A stretch of DNA of 64,000 bases, from positions 62,001 to 126,000 of the forward strand of contig NZ_CP135000.1 of assembly GCF_039376655.1 (NCBI RefSeq), read 5' to 3'. The stretch is from Buchnera aphidicola (Pseudoregma panicola). GTDB taxonomy: Bacteria; Pseudomonadota; Gammaproteobacteria; Enterobacterales; Enterobacteriaceae. This document shows positions 1-8,091 of this stretch, in pieces. The translations under genes and the position numbers were made by a program. The notes under the pieces are model-generated. The model was not told the DNA's origin and did not search any database. It saw nothing but the letters and a program-made list of their open reading frames with translations. Positions within the stretch are counted from its first letter, which is position 1. Each line of letters starts with the position of its first letter.

Positions 1-1
1 T

Positions 2-739
2 AAAATACAAACATATAAAAAATATTTTAAAAGTGTTAGTTCTTTTATAAGTTTTAATTGTTTTAAAATTTCATCTATAAAAGATTTTGGTTTTTTCATA
101 TATTCGAATAATTTTGTATTATATATATTAGAAATTTTCTTTGGAGGAGGTGTAAAATTTTTAAATAAAAAAGAATTTAACAATATTTCTTATAGTCAAA
201 ATTTTATTAGTGATAATATAAAAAATATATTAATAAATAGTTTATCTAAAATTTTTAAAAAAAATTTAAATTTAAATATATTTTCATACAAATTTAAAAA
301 TTTTTTTTCTGCACATAACGAAAATTTTTTTTCTTTAAAAAATTTTTCATCAATAATATATTTTAAAGTTTTTAATAGTAATAAAAATTATAATACTTTT
401 AATATATGTCTTCCTCTAAGTTTTATAAAATATATAAATAAAATTATTATTAAAAAATCTAATAAAATATGTGAAAATGGTATTTTAAAAAAAAATTTTT
501 ATATGTTAAATAATATAAAATTTGTAATGTCTGTTTTTTTACAAAATTTTTTTATTAAATTATCAGAATTATATGAACTAAAATATAATTATATAATTAA
601 TATAGACAATCCAAACAATGTTTATGTATTTGTAGGAGAAAAATTGTTTTTTTTAGGTAAAAATATAACTTTTAAAAATAAAAATTCTATTTTAATAAAA
701 AAAATAACATATTTAAAATATATAAATTCAGGTGATAAA
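2..739 (+). CDS. fliM: Flagellar motor switch protein FliM (5' end outside window)
   Basis: FliM is part of the flagellar C-ring (switch complex) on the cytoplasmic face of the basal body. The frame is open from the left edge, so the N-terminus is missing; about 246 residues are visible. The middle domain is recognised by IFFGGG (E. coli LFGGDG), and the C-terminal SpoA-like part by FNICLPLSFI followed by NVYVFVGEK. No stop codon separates this frame from fliN: it runs through the fliN ATG at 740 into FliN. The end given here is therefore the last codon before that ATG, not a real stop. An A8 tract at 697-704 lies near the expected FliM C-terminus, and tandem out-of-frame stops (TGA TAA, 733-738) sit immediately before fliN. 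Identity is sure from synteny and motifs; where translation actually ends is not. Confidence 0.82.
730..735 (+). promoter_or_regulatory. Internal Shine-Dalgarno site for fliN
   Basis: The sequence AGGTGA, a perfect match to part of the anti-Shine-Dalgarno complement, lies four bases before the ATG at 740. It suggests that FliN can be started independently although the upstream FliM frame is not closed. Confidence 0.6.
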
Positions 740-1120
740 ATGAACAATGAATTAGAAAAATTTAGAAAATATTTTTTAGAAAATGAAAAAAAAATAGATG
801 TAGAAAAAGATAATAAAAAAATATTTTTAGACAATTCTTATAAAAAAAATTTAGAAAAAAATATCTTTAATGAAAAGATAAATTGTATAGGAGACATAAA
901 AATTAAAATTTCTGTTAGATTGGGAAGTATAAATATAAAAACAAAAAAATTATTATCTATAAAAAATGGTTCTATAATACAATTAGATCAATTGGCTGGA
1001 GAACCTTTGGATATATTAGCAAATGGTTGTTTAATAGCAAAAGGTGAAATAGTAGTTATAAAAAATAAATATGGAATAAGAATTGTAAATATAATAAATA
1101 ATATTGATAATTTAAAATAA
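740..1120 (+). CDS. fliN: Flagellar motor switch protein FliN
   Basis: FliN forms the lower C-ring of the flagellar basal body together with FliM and FliG. The start at 740 gives 126 residues (E. coli 137). The C-terminal SpoA domain is well kept: ISVRLGS, IIQLDQLAGEPLDILANG, then LIAKGEIVVI and KYGIRI match E. coli FliN. The N-terminal third is low-complexity and lysine-rich, as in other FliN proteins. The ATG has a good ribosome site (AGGTGA). The same frame is open upstream through fliM, so a FliM-FliN fusion protein is possible. No fliO lies between fliN and fliP, unlike E. coli. In aphid symbionts these basal-body proteins are thought to act in protein export rather than motility (inference from published work on the lineage, not from this sequence). 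Confidence 0.9.
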   Translation: MNNELEKFRKYFLENEKKIDVEKDNKKIFLDNSYKKNLEKNIFNEKINCIGDIKIKISVRLGSINIKTKKLLSIKNGSIIQLDQLAGEPLDILANGCLIAKGEIVVIKNKYGIRIVNIINNIDNLK

Positions 1121-1229
1121 TTTTTTTAAATTATATTTATTTTTTAAATTATAAAATTAATTTAATGTTCTTATTATTATTTAAATAATATTAAAATTTT
1201 TCAAATAACTTAATATTTTGGAAATTATA

Positions 1230-1970
1230 ATGAAATATAGTAAAATTTTATTATTTTTGTTTTCATTACTTTCTACTTCTGTATATGCTATGAATTTAGA
1301 TTCAATAAACAGTTTATTTTTTAATAAAGGAAGTGATTTTTCTATTCCTATAGATATTTTAATAATAATGAGTTCTTTAAGTTTTTTACCTGCGATAATT
1401 CTTTTAATGACAAGTTTTACTAGAATTATAATTGTTTTAAGTTTGTTAAGAAATGCTTTAGGGATGACTTATTCTCCTCCAAATCAAATATTAATTGGAT
1501 TAAGTTTATTTATTACTTTTTTTATAATGTCTCCTGTTTTTAATTCAATTTATAAAGATGCTTATATACCATTTATTAATAAAAAAATTAATTCTGAAAT
1601 AGCTATAGATAAAGCAATTTTTCCATTTAAAAAATTTATGTTGAATCAAGTTAAAGAATCAGATATATCTTTTTTTTTAAAGTTGTCCAAAGAAAAAAAA
1701 AATAAATTTGAAAATAAATATGATATACCCATGTATATAGTAATACCTGCTTTTGTTTCTAACGAATTAAAAATAGCTTTTCAAATAGGTTTTATAATAT
1801 TTATACCTTTTATAGTAATAGATTTAATTATATCTAGTGTTTTAATGGCATTAGGAATGATGATGGTTCCTCCATCTAGTATATCATTTCCATTTAAGTT
1901 AATACTTTTTGTATTAGCAGATGGATGGAATTTGTTAATAAGTTCTTTAGTAAAAAGTTTTTATTTTTAA
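1230..1970 (+). CDS. fliP: Flagellar type III export gate protein FliP
   Basis: Core membrane component of the flagellar type III secretion export gate, assembling with FliQ and FliR inside the MS-ring. The ATG at 1230 gives 246 residues (E. coli 245). It begins with a cleavable signal peptide typical of FliP (MKYSKILLFLFSLLSTSVYA), followed by hydrophobic segments at about residues 45-70, 85-110, 185-210 and 220-240. The conserved LLRNALGMTYSPPNQILIGL stretch and the C-terminal ALGMMMVPP motif are intact. A TTG four codons upstream (1218) is in frame but less likely, because GGAA at 1220-1223 is well spaced for the ATG at 1230. It lies 35 bases before fliQ and is presumably cotranscribed with it. 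Confidence 0.93.
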   Translation: MKYSKILLFLFSLLSTSVYAMNLDSINSLFFNKGSDFSIPIDILIIMSSLSFLPAIILLMTSFTRIIIVLSLLRNALGMTYSPPNQILIGLSLFITFFIMSPVFNSIYKDAYIPFINKKINSEIAIDKAIFPFKKFMLNQVKESDISFFLKLSKEKKNKFENKYDIPMYIVIPAFVSNELKIAFQIGFIIFIPFIVIDLIISSVLMALGMMMVPPSSISFPFKLILFVLADGWNLLISSLVKSFYF

Positions 1971-2005
1971 ATTTTATTATAATTTTAAAACATTAGGTAA
2001 AAAAT

Positions 2006-2278
2006 ATGACTTTAGAAACTGTAGATAGTTTATTAGGCGAATCAATAAAAATGATTATTATATTATCTATGCCATTATTAATTGTTGTATTATTAATAGG
2101 TTTGATAATAAGTATATTGCAGTCTGCTACTCAAATTAATGAACAAACTTTATCTTTTGTGCCTAAAGTGTTTTCTATATTAAGTATACTGATATTATTA
2201 GGGCCTTGGATTTTAAACACTATAATAAATTATATTAAAGATTTATTTAAAATTTTACCTGTTATTATAAACGAATGA
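2006..2278 (+). CDS. fliQ: Flagellar export gate protein FliQ
   Basis: Small two-helix inner membrane subunit of the flagellar export gate; 90 residues (E. coli 89). Two hydrophobic segments lie at about residues 16-40 and 52-75, separated by the conserved SATQINEQTLSFVPK loop typical of FliQ. AGGT upstream gives a usable ribosome site. Its stop overlaps the fliR start (ATGA), so the two genes are translationally coupled. Confidence 0.94.
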   Translation: MTLETVDSLLGESIKMIIILSMPLLIVVLLIGLIISILQSATQINEQTLSFVPKVFSILSILILLGPWILNTIINYIKDLFKILPVIINE

Positions 2279-3069
2279 TAAATTTTAATTTTTATGAAAT
2301 TTTTAATCTTATTAATAAATTAATTTTTCCATTTTCTAGAATATTATCAATATTGATTATGGTTCCAGTGTTTGGAGAAAAATTTTTAAATAAAAGGGCA
2401 AAAATATTGTTTTCAATATTTTTAAGTTTTTTATATATAAAATTTTATAAAATAGAAAATTATATAAATTTATTTTCTAATTATGGTTTATTAATTTTAT
2501 TAAAACAAATATTTATAGGATTTTTTTTTGGATTTATAATACAATCAATTTTTTCTATATCTATTATAATTGGAGAAATATTAAGTTCCCAAATAGGATT
2601 ATCATTTTCTACTATTTTTGATGTTTCTCAGAAATGGAATTCTTCAATATTTTCTTATTTTATAAAAATATTTATTTTAATGACTTTTTTATCTATGGAT
2701 GGTCATTTTTGGATAATTTATACAATATTTAATAGTTTTTTATTAATTCCTATTGAAAATTTAAAATTTTCTAAAAAAATTTTTTTTTTAATATTTTATT
2801 TTTTTGCTAATATTTTTTATAATGGTATTTTAATAATTTTATCTATTATAATACTTATTTTAGCATTGAATATTATGATGGCTATATTAAATAGAACAAT
2901 ACCTCAACTTTCTGTTTTTTCAATTTTTTTACCTATTCTTTTGTTAATAAGTTTATTAATTTTATATTTTTATATACCAATTAACATAAATAATTTTGTA
3001 TTTTTTTTAAGAGATTCATTTGAAAAAGTAAATAATTTAAAACAAAATTTGATTTTTTATAAATTTTAA
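2275..3069 (+). CDS. fliR: Flagellar export gate protein FliR
   Basis: Polytopic inner membrane protein of the flagellar export gate; 264 residues (E. coli 261). It is almost wholly hydrophobic, with about six membrane segments. The FliR signatures RILSILIMVPVFG near the N-terminus and GEILSSQIGLSFSTIFD near residue 105 are clear, as is the late LNRTIPQLSVF motif. Its ATG overlaps the fliQ stop by four bases. It is the last gene of this flagellar run and is followed by a stem-loop terminator. Phenylalanine and isoleucine richness reflects the base composition. Confidence 0.93.
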   Translation: MINFNFYEIFNLINKLIFPFSRILSILIMVPVFGEKFLNKRAKILFSIFLSFLYIKFYKIENYINLFSNYGLLILLKQIFIGFFFGFIIQSIFSISIIIGEILSSQIGLSFSTIFDVSQKWNSSIFSYFIKIFILMTFLSMDGHFWIIYTIFNSFLLIPIENLKFSKKIFFLIFYFFANIFYNGILIILSIIILILALNIMMAILNRTIPQLSVFSIFLPILLLISLLILYFYIPININNFVFFLRDSFEKVNNLKQNLIFYKF

Positions 3070-3099
3070 TTTTTTTATATATTATCAAAATTTTTTAAA

Positions 3100-3148
3100 A
3101 TTAAACGAATTGATTTATTTTTATTTTTTTGTTTTCAATTCGTTTAAT
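3100..3148. terminator. Stem-loop between convergent fliR and rpmG
   Basis: A 14-bp perfect inverted repeat, arms at 3100-3113 and 3135-3148 (TTAAACGAATTGA and its complement), with a T-rich 21-base loop. It lies between the convergent ends of fliR and rpmG and probably serves both strands. Confidence 0.7.
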
Positions 3149-3168
3149 AAATTATTTTTTATAAAATT

Positions 3169-3336
3169 TTATTTTATATCATATTCTTTATACCATACAT
3201 GTTTTTTTAATATTGGATCATATTTTTTTAATTTAAGTTTTTCTGGATTATTTATTTTATTTTTACTAGTAGTATAAAAATGTCCATTTTTTGAAGTAGA
3301 TAATAATTTTATTTTTTTTCTAGATTTTTTAGCCAT
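3169..3336 (-). CDS. rpmG: 50S ribosomal protein L33
   Basis: Small basic protein of the large ribosomal subunit near the E site; 55 residues, the same length as E. coli L33. Read from the ATG at 3336 it starts [13 protein letters not shown] and continues with [11 protein letters not shown] and [11 protein letters not shown], matching the E. coli protein closely, and ends [10 protein letters not shown]. It lies 24 bases downstream of rpmB on the same strand, the conserved rpmBG order. An AGGA ribosome site precedes the start (GAGGAACAT on the minus strand). At 55 codons it is easy to miss by length filters. Confidence 0.95.
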   Translation of the reverse strand: MAKKSRKKIKLLSTSKNGHFYTTSKNKINNPEKLKLKKYDPILKKHVWYKEYDIK

Positions 3337-3360
3337 ATGTTCCTCAAAAATATATATTTT

Positions 3361-3579
3361 TTAAAAATAATTTTTAAATATTTTTTCTATTCCTTCTTTA
3401 TTTATTTGTCTTATTCCTTTAGCACTTATTTTAATTTTTATAAATTTATTTATACTTGGTACCCAAAATTTGTGATTATGTATATTGGGCTTAAATTTTC
3501 TTCTATTAGAATTCATAGCATGAGATCTTTTGTTACCAAATAAAGTTTTTTTTTTAGTAATTTTGCATATTTTTGACAT
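3361..3579 (-). CDS. rpmB: 50S ribosomal protein L28
   Basis: Large-subunit ribosomal protein L28, 72 residues (E. coli 78). The N-terminus MSKICKITKKKTLFGNKRSH and the motif HAMNSNRRKFKPN are diagnostic; HKFWVPS follows. The C-terminus is slightly shorter than in E. coli. Start ATG at 3579 with AGGATAAAAA upstream. First gene of the rpmB-rpmG pair, located downstream of ppa on the same strand. Confidence 0.95.
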   Translation of the reverse strand: MSKICKITKKKTLFGNKRSHAMNSNRRKFKPNIHNHKFWVPSINKFIKIKISAKGIRQINKEGIEKIFKNYF

Positions 3580-3627
3580 TTTTTATCCTAAATTTTTATT
3601 ATTTTAAACATTTTAACATAAAAATAT

Positions 3628-4164
3628 TTATTGTTTTATATTTTCAAAGTTTTTTATAGATTTTAATATTTCATTTTTAGCTTCTTTTTCTCCTCCCCAC
3701 CCTATTATTTTTATCCATTTGTTTTTTTCTAATTTTTTATAGTTATAAAAAAAATTTTGTATTCTTTCTTTAAAATTATTTTCTAAATTTTTTATATTTT
3801 CAATATTATTATACTCTTTAGTAATTTTTTTGTTTGGTATACTTATTATTTTATTATCTTTTCCTGATTCATCTATCATTTTTAGTATTCCTATTGGAAT
3901 ACATCTTATTATAGATTTTGGTATTATTGGGTATGGAGTAATAACTAAAGCATCTAGACAATCTCCATCTTCTGATAAAGTATTGTTTATATATCCATAA
4001 TTACATGGATAAAACATAGCTACAGGAATAAATCTATCTACAAATATATTTCCGCAATTTTTATTAATTTCATATTTTACTGGACTAGAATTAGAAGATA
4101 TTTCTATTATTACAAAAATATCATGTGGAGGATTTTTACCTGATGGTATTTTTTTTATGTTCAT
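3628..4164 (-). CDS. ppa: Inorganic pyrophosphatase
   Basis: Cytoplasmic Mg-dependent enzyme hydrolysing pyrophosphate to two phosphates, pulling biosynthetic reactions such as tRNA charging and nucleotide polymerisation. 178 residues (E. coli 176). Family I signatures are present: KYEINKNCG, FVDRFIPVAMFYPCNYGYI, and the metal-binding acidic motif EDGDCLDALVITP around residue 65-77; VGIL-type RCIPIGILKM and the C-terminal KWIKIIGWGG also align. Start at ATG 4164. A gap of about 196 bases of featureless AT-rich DNA separates it from rnpB upstream. Confidence 0.95.
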   Translation of the reverse strand: MNIKKIPSGKNPPHDIFVIIEISSNSSPVKYEINKNCGNIFVDRFIPVAMFYPCNYGYINNTLSEDGDCLDALVITPYPIIPKSIIRCIPIGILKMIDESGKDNKIISIPNKKITKEYNNIENIKNLENNFKERIQNFFYNYKKLEKNKWIKIIGWGGEKEAKNEILKSIKNFENIKQ

Positions 4165-4360
4165 ATTTTAAAAAATTATATAGTAATTTAAATATTTATA
4201 AAAAATATAATATTTATTATATAATATATTATATATAAATTTATTAATTATTAAAAAAAAATATAAAATATAATTTAAATAAAAAATAAAATTTAAAATT
4301 TTTTAAAATTTTTTTATAAAATTATATAAAATTTATAAATAAAAAATATATTAACTTTTT

Positions 4361-4746
4361 GTTGAAGTTAGACTATAAGCCGGATTCTGTATTAAACAGT
4401 CATTCATCTAGATTAATAATTACTTATTAATTCATGCAACCTACCCAGACTTATTGTATTAACGGGTTTTTTTAAGTCTTGTTTGGTCTTGCTCCAAGCG
4501 GAGTTTACATTGCCATAATTTGTTACCAATTTATGCGGTGTGCTTTTACCACACCTTTTCACCCTTTCCTAAAATTTTAAAATTTTTTAGGAGGTTTTTT
4601 TTCTGTTGCACTATTCGTAAGTTTTCACTTCCCAGGAGTTACCTGGCGCTTTCACCCGTGTAGAGTCCGGACTTTCCTCTTTTTATATAAAAATATATTA
4701 AACTTTTATAATATTTTTATGAAAAAGCGACTGTATGTCTAACTTC
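4361..4746 (-). ncRNA. rnpB: RNase P RNA (M1 RNA, type A)
   Basis: Catalytic RNA of ribonuclease P, which matures tRNA 5' ends with the RnpA protein. On the minus strand it begins GAAGTTAGACATACAGTCGC and ends with the complementary TCTAACTTC, forming helix P1. Universally conserved blocks are all readable: GAGGAAAGTCCGGACTC (CRI), GCGCCAGGTAACTCCTGGG, GTGCAACAGA, AGGGTGAAA, GGTAA-containing loops, AAACTCC, GGGTAGG, and the 3' block AGATGAATGACTGT followed by ACAGAATCCGGCTTAT. Distal helices such as P3 and P12 are nearly pure AT. The gene lies 29 bases after the rsmI stop, so it may be cotranscribed with rsmI or use a promoter just inside that gap. Ends are set by P1 and may be off by a few bases. 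Confidence 0.96.
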
Positions 4747-4775
4747 AACTATATAAATATATTATATATATATGT

Positions 4776-5630
4776 TTATGTCATTTTTTTTTTTAAAATA
4801 TATTTATATAAAAAATTTTTTCTTAAATTATGTATTTTAGAAGTAATTTTTACAGATAAATTTGTATTTAAATATTTTTTTAAAATGCTAAATGTATTTA
4901 AAATTTTTTCTTTAATTTTCTTTTTTTTATTATTTTTTCCTTTTATTATTAAAACAATTTCTCCTTTTTTTCTTATTTTATCAAACTTTAACCATTCTAT
5001 AAGTTTTTTTAATTTTGTTTTTTTTATAGTTTCCCAAAATTTTGTTATTTCTTTTAAAAATGTAATACTTCTGTTTTTTCCAAAGAATTTTATCATAATT
5101 TTTAAAGATTTTATTATTCTATTAGAAGTTTCAAATAAAATTATAGTTCTTTTTTCTGTAGATAATTTTTTAAACATTTTTTTAATTTGTTTTTCTTTTT
5201 TTGGTATAAATCCTTCATAACAAAAATTATTAGAATTAATTCCAGAGCTTACAATAGCTGATATTGCAGAACATGCTCCTGGTATTGGAACTATTTTTAT
5301 ATTTTTTTTATGACACATTTTTACTATTATATATCCTGGATCATTTATTAATGGAGTTCCAGCTTTTGAAACTATTGCAATATTTTTATTTTTTGATAGT
5401 TCTAAAAATATCTTATTACTCATTTTTTTTTCATTATTTTTATTTAAAGAAATTATATTAGATTTTATTTTATAAACATTTAATATTTTTTTTATATTTT
5501 TTATACTTTCCGCTGCTATTATATTTACATTTTTTAATATTTCTATAGATCTATATGTGATATCTTTCATGTTTCCTATTGGTGTAGATACTATATATAA
5601 AACTCCAAAATTTTTATATTTTTTATTCAT
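4776..5630 (-). CDS. rsmI: 16S rRNA (cytidine-1402-2'-O)-methyltransferase RsmI
   Basis: SAM-dependent enzyme of the tetrapyrrole-methylase fold that 2'-O-methylates C1402 in the ribosomal P site. 284 residues (E. coli 286). N-terminal VSTPIGNMKDITYRSIEIL, central AGTPLINDPGY, PIPGACSAISA, FCYEGFIP, and EITKFWET plus KGEIVLIIKG align with E. coli RsmI. Odd: the family motif AEDTR reads AESIK (residues 40-44), and the SDAGTP motif reads SKAGTP (88-93), so several normally invariant polar residues are replaced. The protein is otherwise full length, so whether it is still active is uncertain. It is divergent from fabB and lies just upstream of rnpB. Confidence 0.88.
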   Translation of the reverse strand: MNKKYKNFGVLYIVSTPIGNMKDITYRSIEILKNVNIIAAESIKNIKKILNVYKIKSNIISLNKNNEKKMSNKIFLELSKNKNIAIVSKAGTPLINDPGYIIVKMCHKKNIKIVPIPGACSAISAIVSSGINSNNFCYEGFIPKKEKQIKKMFKKLSTEKRTIILFETSNRIIKSLKIMIKFFGKNRSITFLKEITKFWETIKKTKLKKLIEWLKFDKIRKKGEIVLIIKGKNNKKKKIKEKILNTFSILKKYLNTNLSVKITSKIHNLRKNFLYKYILKKKMT

Positions 5631-5768
5631 ATATTTTAATTTTTTGTAATTTTTAATATTATGATTAATTGTTTTATAAAAAAAATAAATAAAATTATAT
5701 TTTTTTTTATTTTTAAATTTTTATTTTTTTTTCTTTATTATATAATAATATTTATTTTGGATATTTTT

Positions 5769-6980
5769 ATGAAAAGAGTAGTAATAACTGGAATAGGAAT
5801 AATTTCTAGTATTGGAAATAATAAAAAAGAAGTTTTAAAATCTTTGAAATCAGGAAGATCTGGTATTTCATTTTCAAAAAAAATGTTTAATTTAGGAATG
5901 CATAGTAATGTAATAGGTAATATAAATATAAAAAAATTTGAAAAAATTGATAAAAAAATATTTAGATTTATGAATATGTCTTCTGTATATTCTTATTTTT
6001 CTTTTTTAGAAGCAACTAAAGATTCTAAATTAAATTTAAATATATATCAAAAAAATTGTAGAGTTGGATTAATATCCGGATCAGGAAATATGTCTTATAG
6101 ATTTAGTGATTTTTCACACAGAATATTTAAAAAACATAATAAAATAGATCCATATTTTTCAATAAAAAATTTTCCATCAAATATTTCTGCTTGTTTATCT
6201 ACATATTTTAAAATATATGGAATAACTTATTCTATTAGTTCAGCATGCACAACATCTTCACATTGTATTTGTAATGCTTTTGATTTAATAAAATATGGAA
6301 AGCAAGACATTGTATTTGCAGGAGGAGGAGAAGAAATAAATTTTCAATTAGCAAATAGTTTTGATGTTATGAAAGCACTTTCTAGAAAAAGAAATGATTT
6401 TCCTAAAGAATCTTCAAGAGCTTTTGATCAAGATAGAGATGGTTTTGTAATTTCAGGTGGAGCTGGATTTTTAGTTCTAGAAGAATTAAATTTTGCTATT
6501 TCTAGAAATGCTAATATATATGCAGAAATTATTAATTATGCATGTCTTTCAAATGGGAAAAGTATGATTTTACCTTCAGAAAATAGATCAGTTGCATGTA
6601 TGGAAAAAGCTATAAAAGGTATAAAAATAGATTATATAAATGCACATGCGACTTCTACTAAAATAGGAGATTATGTAGAATATAATGCAATTTTAAAAGT
6701 ATTTAAAAAACATAATTATATTCCTATAATTTCTTCTACTAAATCTATGACTGGTCATTCTTTAGGTGCTTCTGGAGTGCATGAAATTATTTATACTTTA
6801 TTAATGATGAGAAATAATTTTATAGCTCCTTCTATTAATATAAAAAATTTAGATACTAGATTTATTATAAACAATATTGCTTCTAAAAAAATTAATAAAA
6901 AAATTTGTACAGCTATGTCTAATAATTTTGGTTTTGGTGGAACTAATGTAAGTATAGTAATAAAAAATTTTATTTTATAA
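5769..6980 (+). CDS. fabB: 3-oxoacyl-[acyl-carrier-protein] synthase I
   Basis: Condensing enzyme of type II fatty acid synthesis, elongating acyl-ACP with malonyl-ACP and needed for unsaturated fatty acids in E. coli. 403 residues (E. coli 406). The Cys-His-His triad is visible: C160 in SSACTTSSHC, H293 in NAHATST, H330 in SMTGHSLGASG; the C-terminal NNFGFGGTN motif is intact. The ATG at 5769 gives the canonical start MKRVVITGIG, with GGA eight bases upstream. An in-frame upstream start near 5661 would only add a hydrophobic low-complexity leader without family support. It stands alone between divergent rsmI and downstream talA. Confidence 0.95.
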   Translation: MKRVVITGIGIISSIGNNKKEVLKSLKSGRSGISFSKKMFNLGMHSNVIGNINIKKFEKIDKKIFRFMNMSSVYSYFSFLEATKDSKLNLNIYQKNCRVGLISGSGNMSYRFSDFSHRIFKKHNKIDPYFSIKNFPSNISACLSTYFKIYGITYSISSACTTSSHCICNAFDLIKYGKQDIVFAGGGEEINFQLANSFDVMKALSRKRNDFPKESSRAFDQDRDGFVISGGAGFLVLEELNFAISRNANIYAEIINYACLSNGKSMILPSENRSVACMEKAIKGIKIDYINAHATSTKIGDYVEYNAILKVFKKHNYIPIISSTKSMTGHSLGASGVHEIIYTLLMMRNNFIAPSINIKNLDTRFIINNIASKKINKKICTAMSNNFGFGGTNVSIVIKNFIL

Positions 6981-7087
6981 TTAATTGCATTAAAATAAAT
7001 AATTATATTTTATTTACATATATATATATAATATAATAAATTTTAATTTTTTATAATTATAAAATATTTTTTTTAGAGGAAGAAATT

Positions 7088-8038
7088 TTGAATCAATTAG
7101 ATCAATTAAAAAAATATAGTATTGTTGTTGCAGATACAGGTAATATAGAATTAATTAAGAAGTTTTCTCCTCAAGATGCTACTACTAATCCTTCTTTAAT
7201 ATTAAATGCAATTAAATTGCCTGAATATAAAAGTTTAGTATTGAAATCTATAGAATATGCAAAAAAAAAAAATATTGATTTTAAAAAAAAAATTTCTTTA
7301 GCTAGTAATAAGATATCTGTAGATATTGGTACAAAAATTTTAAATTTTATACCAGGTAGAGTTTCAACTGAAATAGATGCTAGATTGTCGTTTAATAAAA
7401 ATTTATGTATTTATAATGCTAAAGAAATAATAAGTATGTATGAAGAAAATGGAATAAATAGAAATAGAATTTTAATAAAACTAGCTTCTACATGGGAATC
7501 TATTCAAGCAGCTAAAATATTAGAAAAAGAAAATATAAATTGTAATTTAACATTATTGTTTTCTTTTGCTCAGGCTAGAGCTTGTGCTGAGTCTGGTGTA
7601 TTTTTAATATCTCCTTTTGTTGGTAGAATATATGATTGGCATAAAAATAAATATAATTTAGAAAATATAAATTCTAAAAATGATCCAGGTGTTAAATCTG
7701 TAAAAAAAATATTTAATTTTTATAAGAAATATTCTTATAAAACTATTATAATGGCTGCGAGTTTTAGAAATACTTGTCAAATACTGGAATTATCTGGTTG
7801 TGATTATCTTACTATATCTCCTATATTATTAGATAAATTAAAATCTAATTTTAATAAAATAAATAAAAAACTTCATGTTACTACAAAAAATAAAATTTAT
7901 AAAAATAAAATTACTGAAGAAGAATTTAGATTTGAACATAATGAAGATATTATGGCTACAGAAAAGTTGTCTGAAGGAATAAGACAATTTGGATATGATC
8001 AAAAAAAAATAGAAGAAATTATTATTAAAAATATTTAA
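7088..8038 (+). CDS. talA: Transaldolase (TTG start)
   Basis: Non-oxidative pentose phosphate enzyme that moves a dihydroxyacetone unit between sedoheptulose-7-P/glyceraldehyde-3-P and erythrose-4-P/fructose-6-P, so it helps feed erythrose-4-P to the shikimate pathway. 316 residues, the usual length. The Schiff-base lysine is K131 in [12 protein letters not shown]16 in VVADTGN and SFSQ-like [11 protein letters not shown] are present, as is [10 protein letters not shown]. The start is TTG at 7088: AGAGGA lies at 7075-7080, and the sequence [18 protein letters not shown] aligns residue by residue with E. coli transaldolase. No in-frame ATG exists nearby. Followed by tkt after 53 bases, the E. 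coli talA-tktB order. Confidence 0.95.
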   Translation: MNQLDQLKKYSIVVADTGNIELIKKFSPQDATTNPSLILNAIKLPEYKSLVLKSIEYAKKKNIDFKKKISLASNKISVDIGTKILNFIPGRVSTEIDARLSFNKNLCIYNAKEIISMYEENGINRNRILIKLASTWESIQAAKILEKENINCNLTLLFSFAQARACAESGVFLISPFVGRIYDWHKNKYNLENINSKNDPGVKSVKKIFNFYKKYSYKTIIMAASFRNTCQILELSGCDYLTISPILLDKLKSNFNKINKKLHVTTKNKIYKNKITEEEFRFEHNEDIMATEKLSEGIRQFGYDQKKIEEIIIKNI

Positions 8039-8091
8039 TTTTTCATAGTATTAATATATATTTTATATTTTAAAAACATTGGAGTTTAAGT

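Noticed and set aside
4735..5220. A 161-codon plus-strand open frame rich in Phe, Leu and Ile
   Set aside because: It is the antisense of rsmI and rnpB. AT-rich genes here commonly leave open hydrophobic frames on the opposite strand; it has no family match.
5661..5768. N-terminal hydrophobic extension of FabB
   Set aside because: The family starts at the MKRVVITG of ATG 5769, which has a ribosome site. The 36 added residues are translated AT-rich intergenic DNA.
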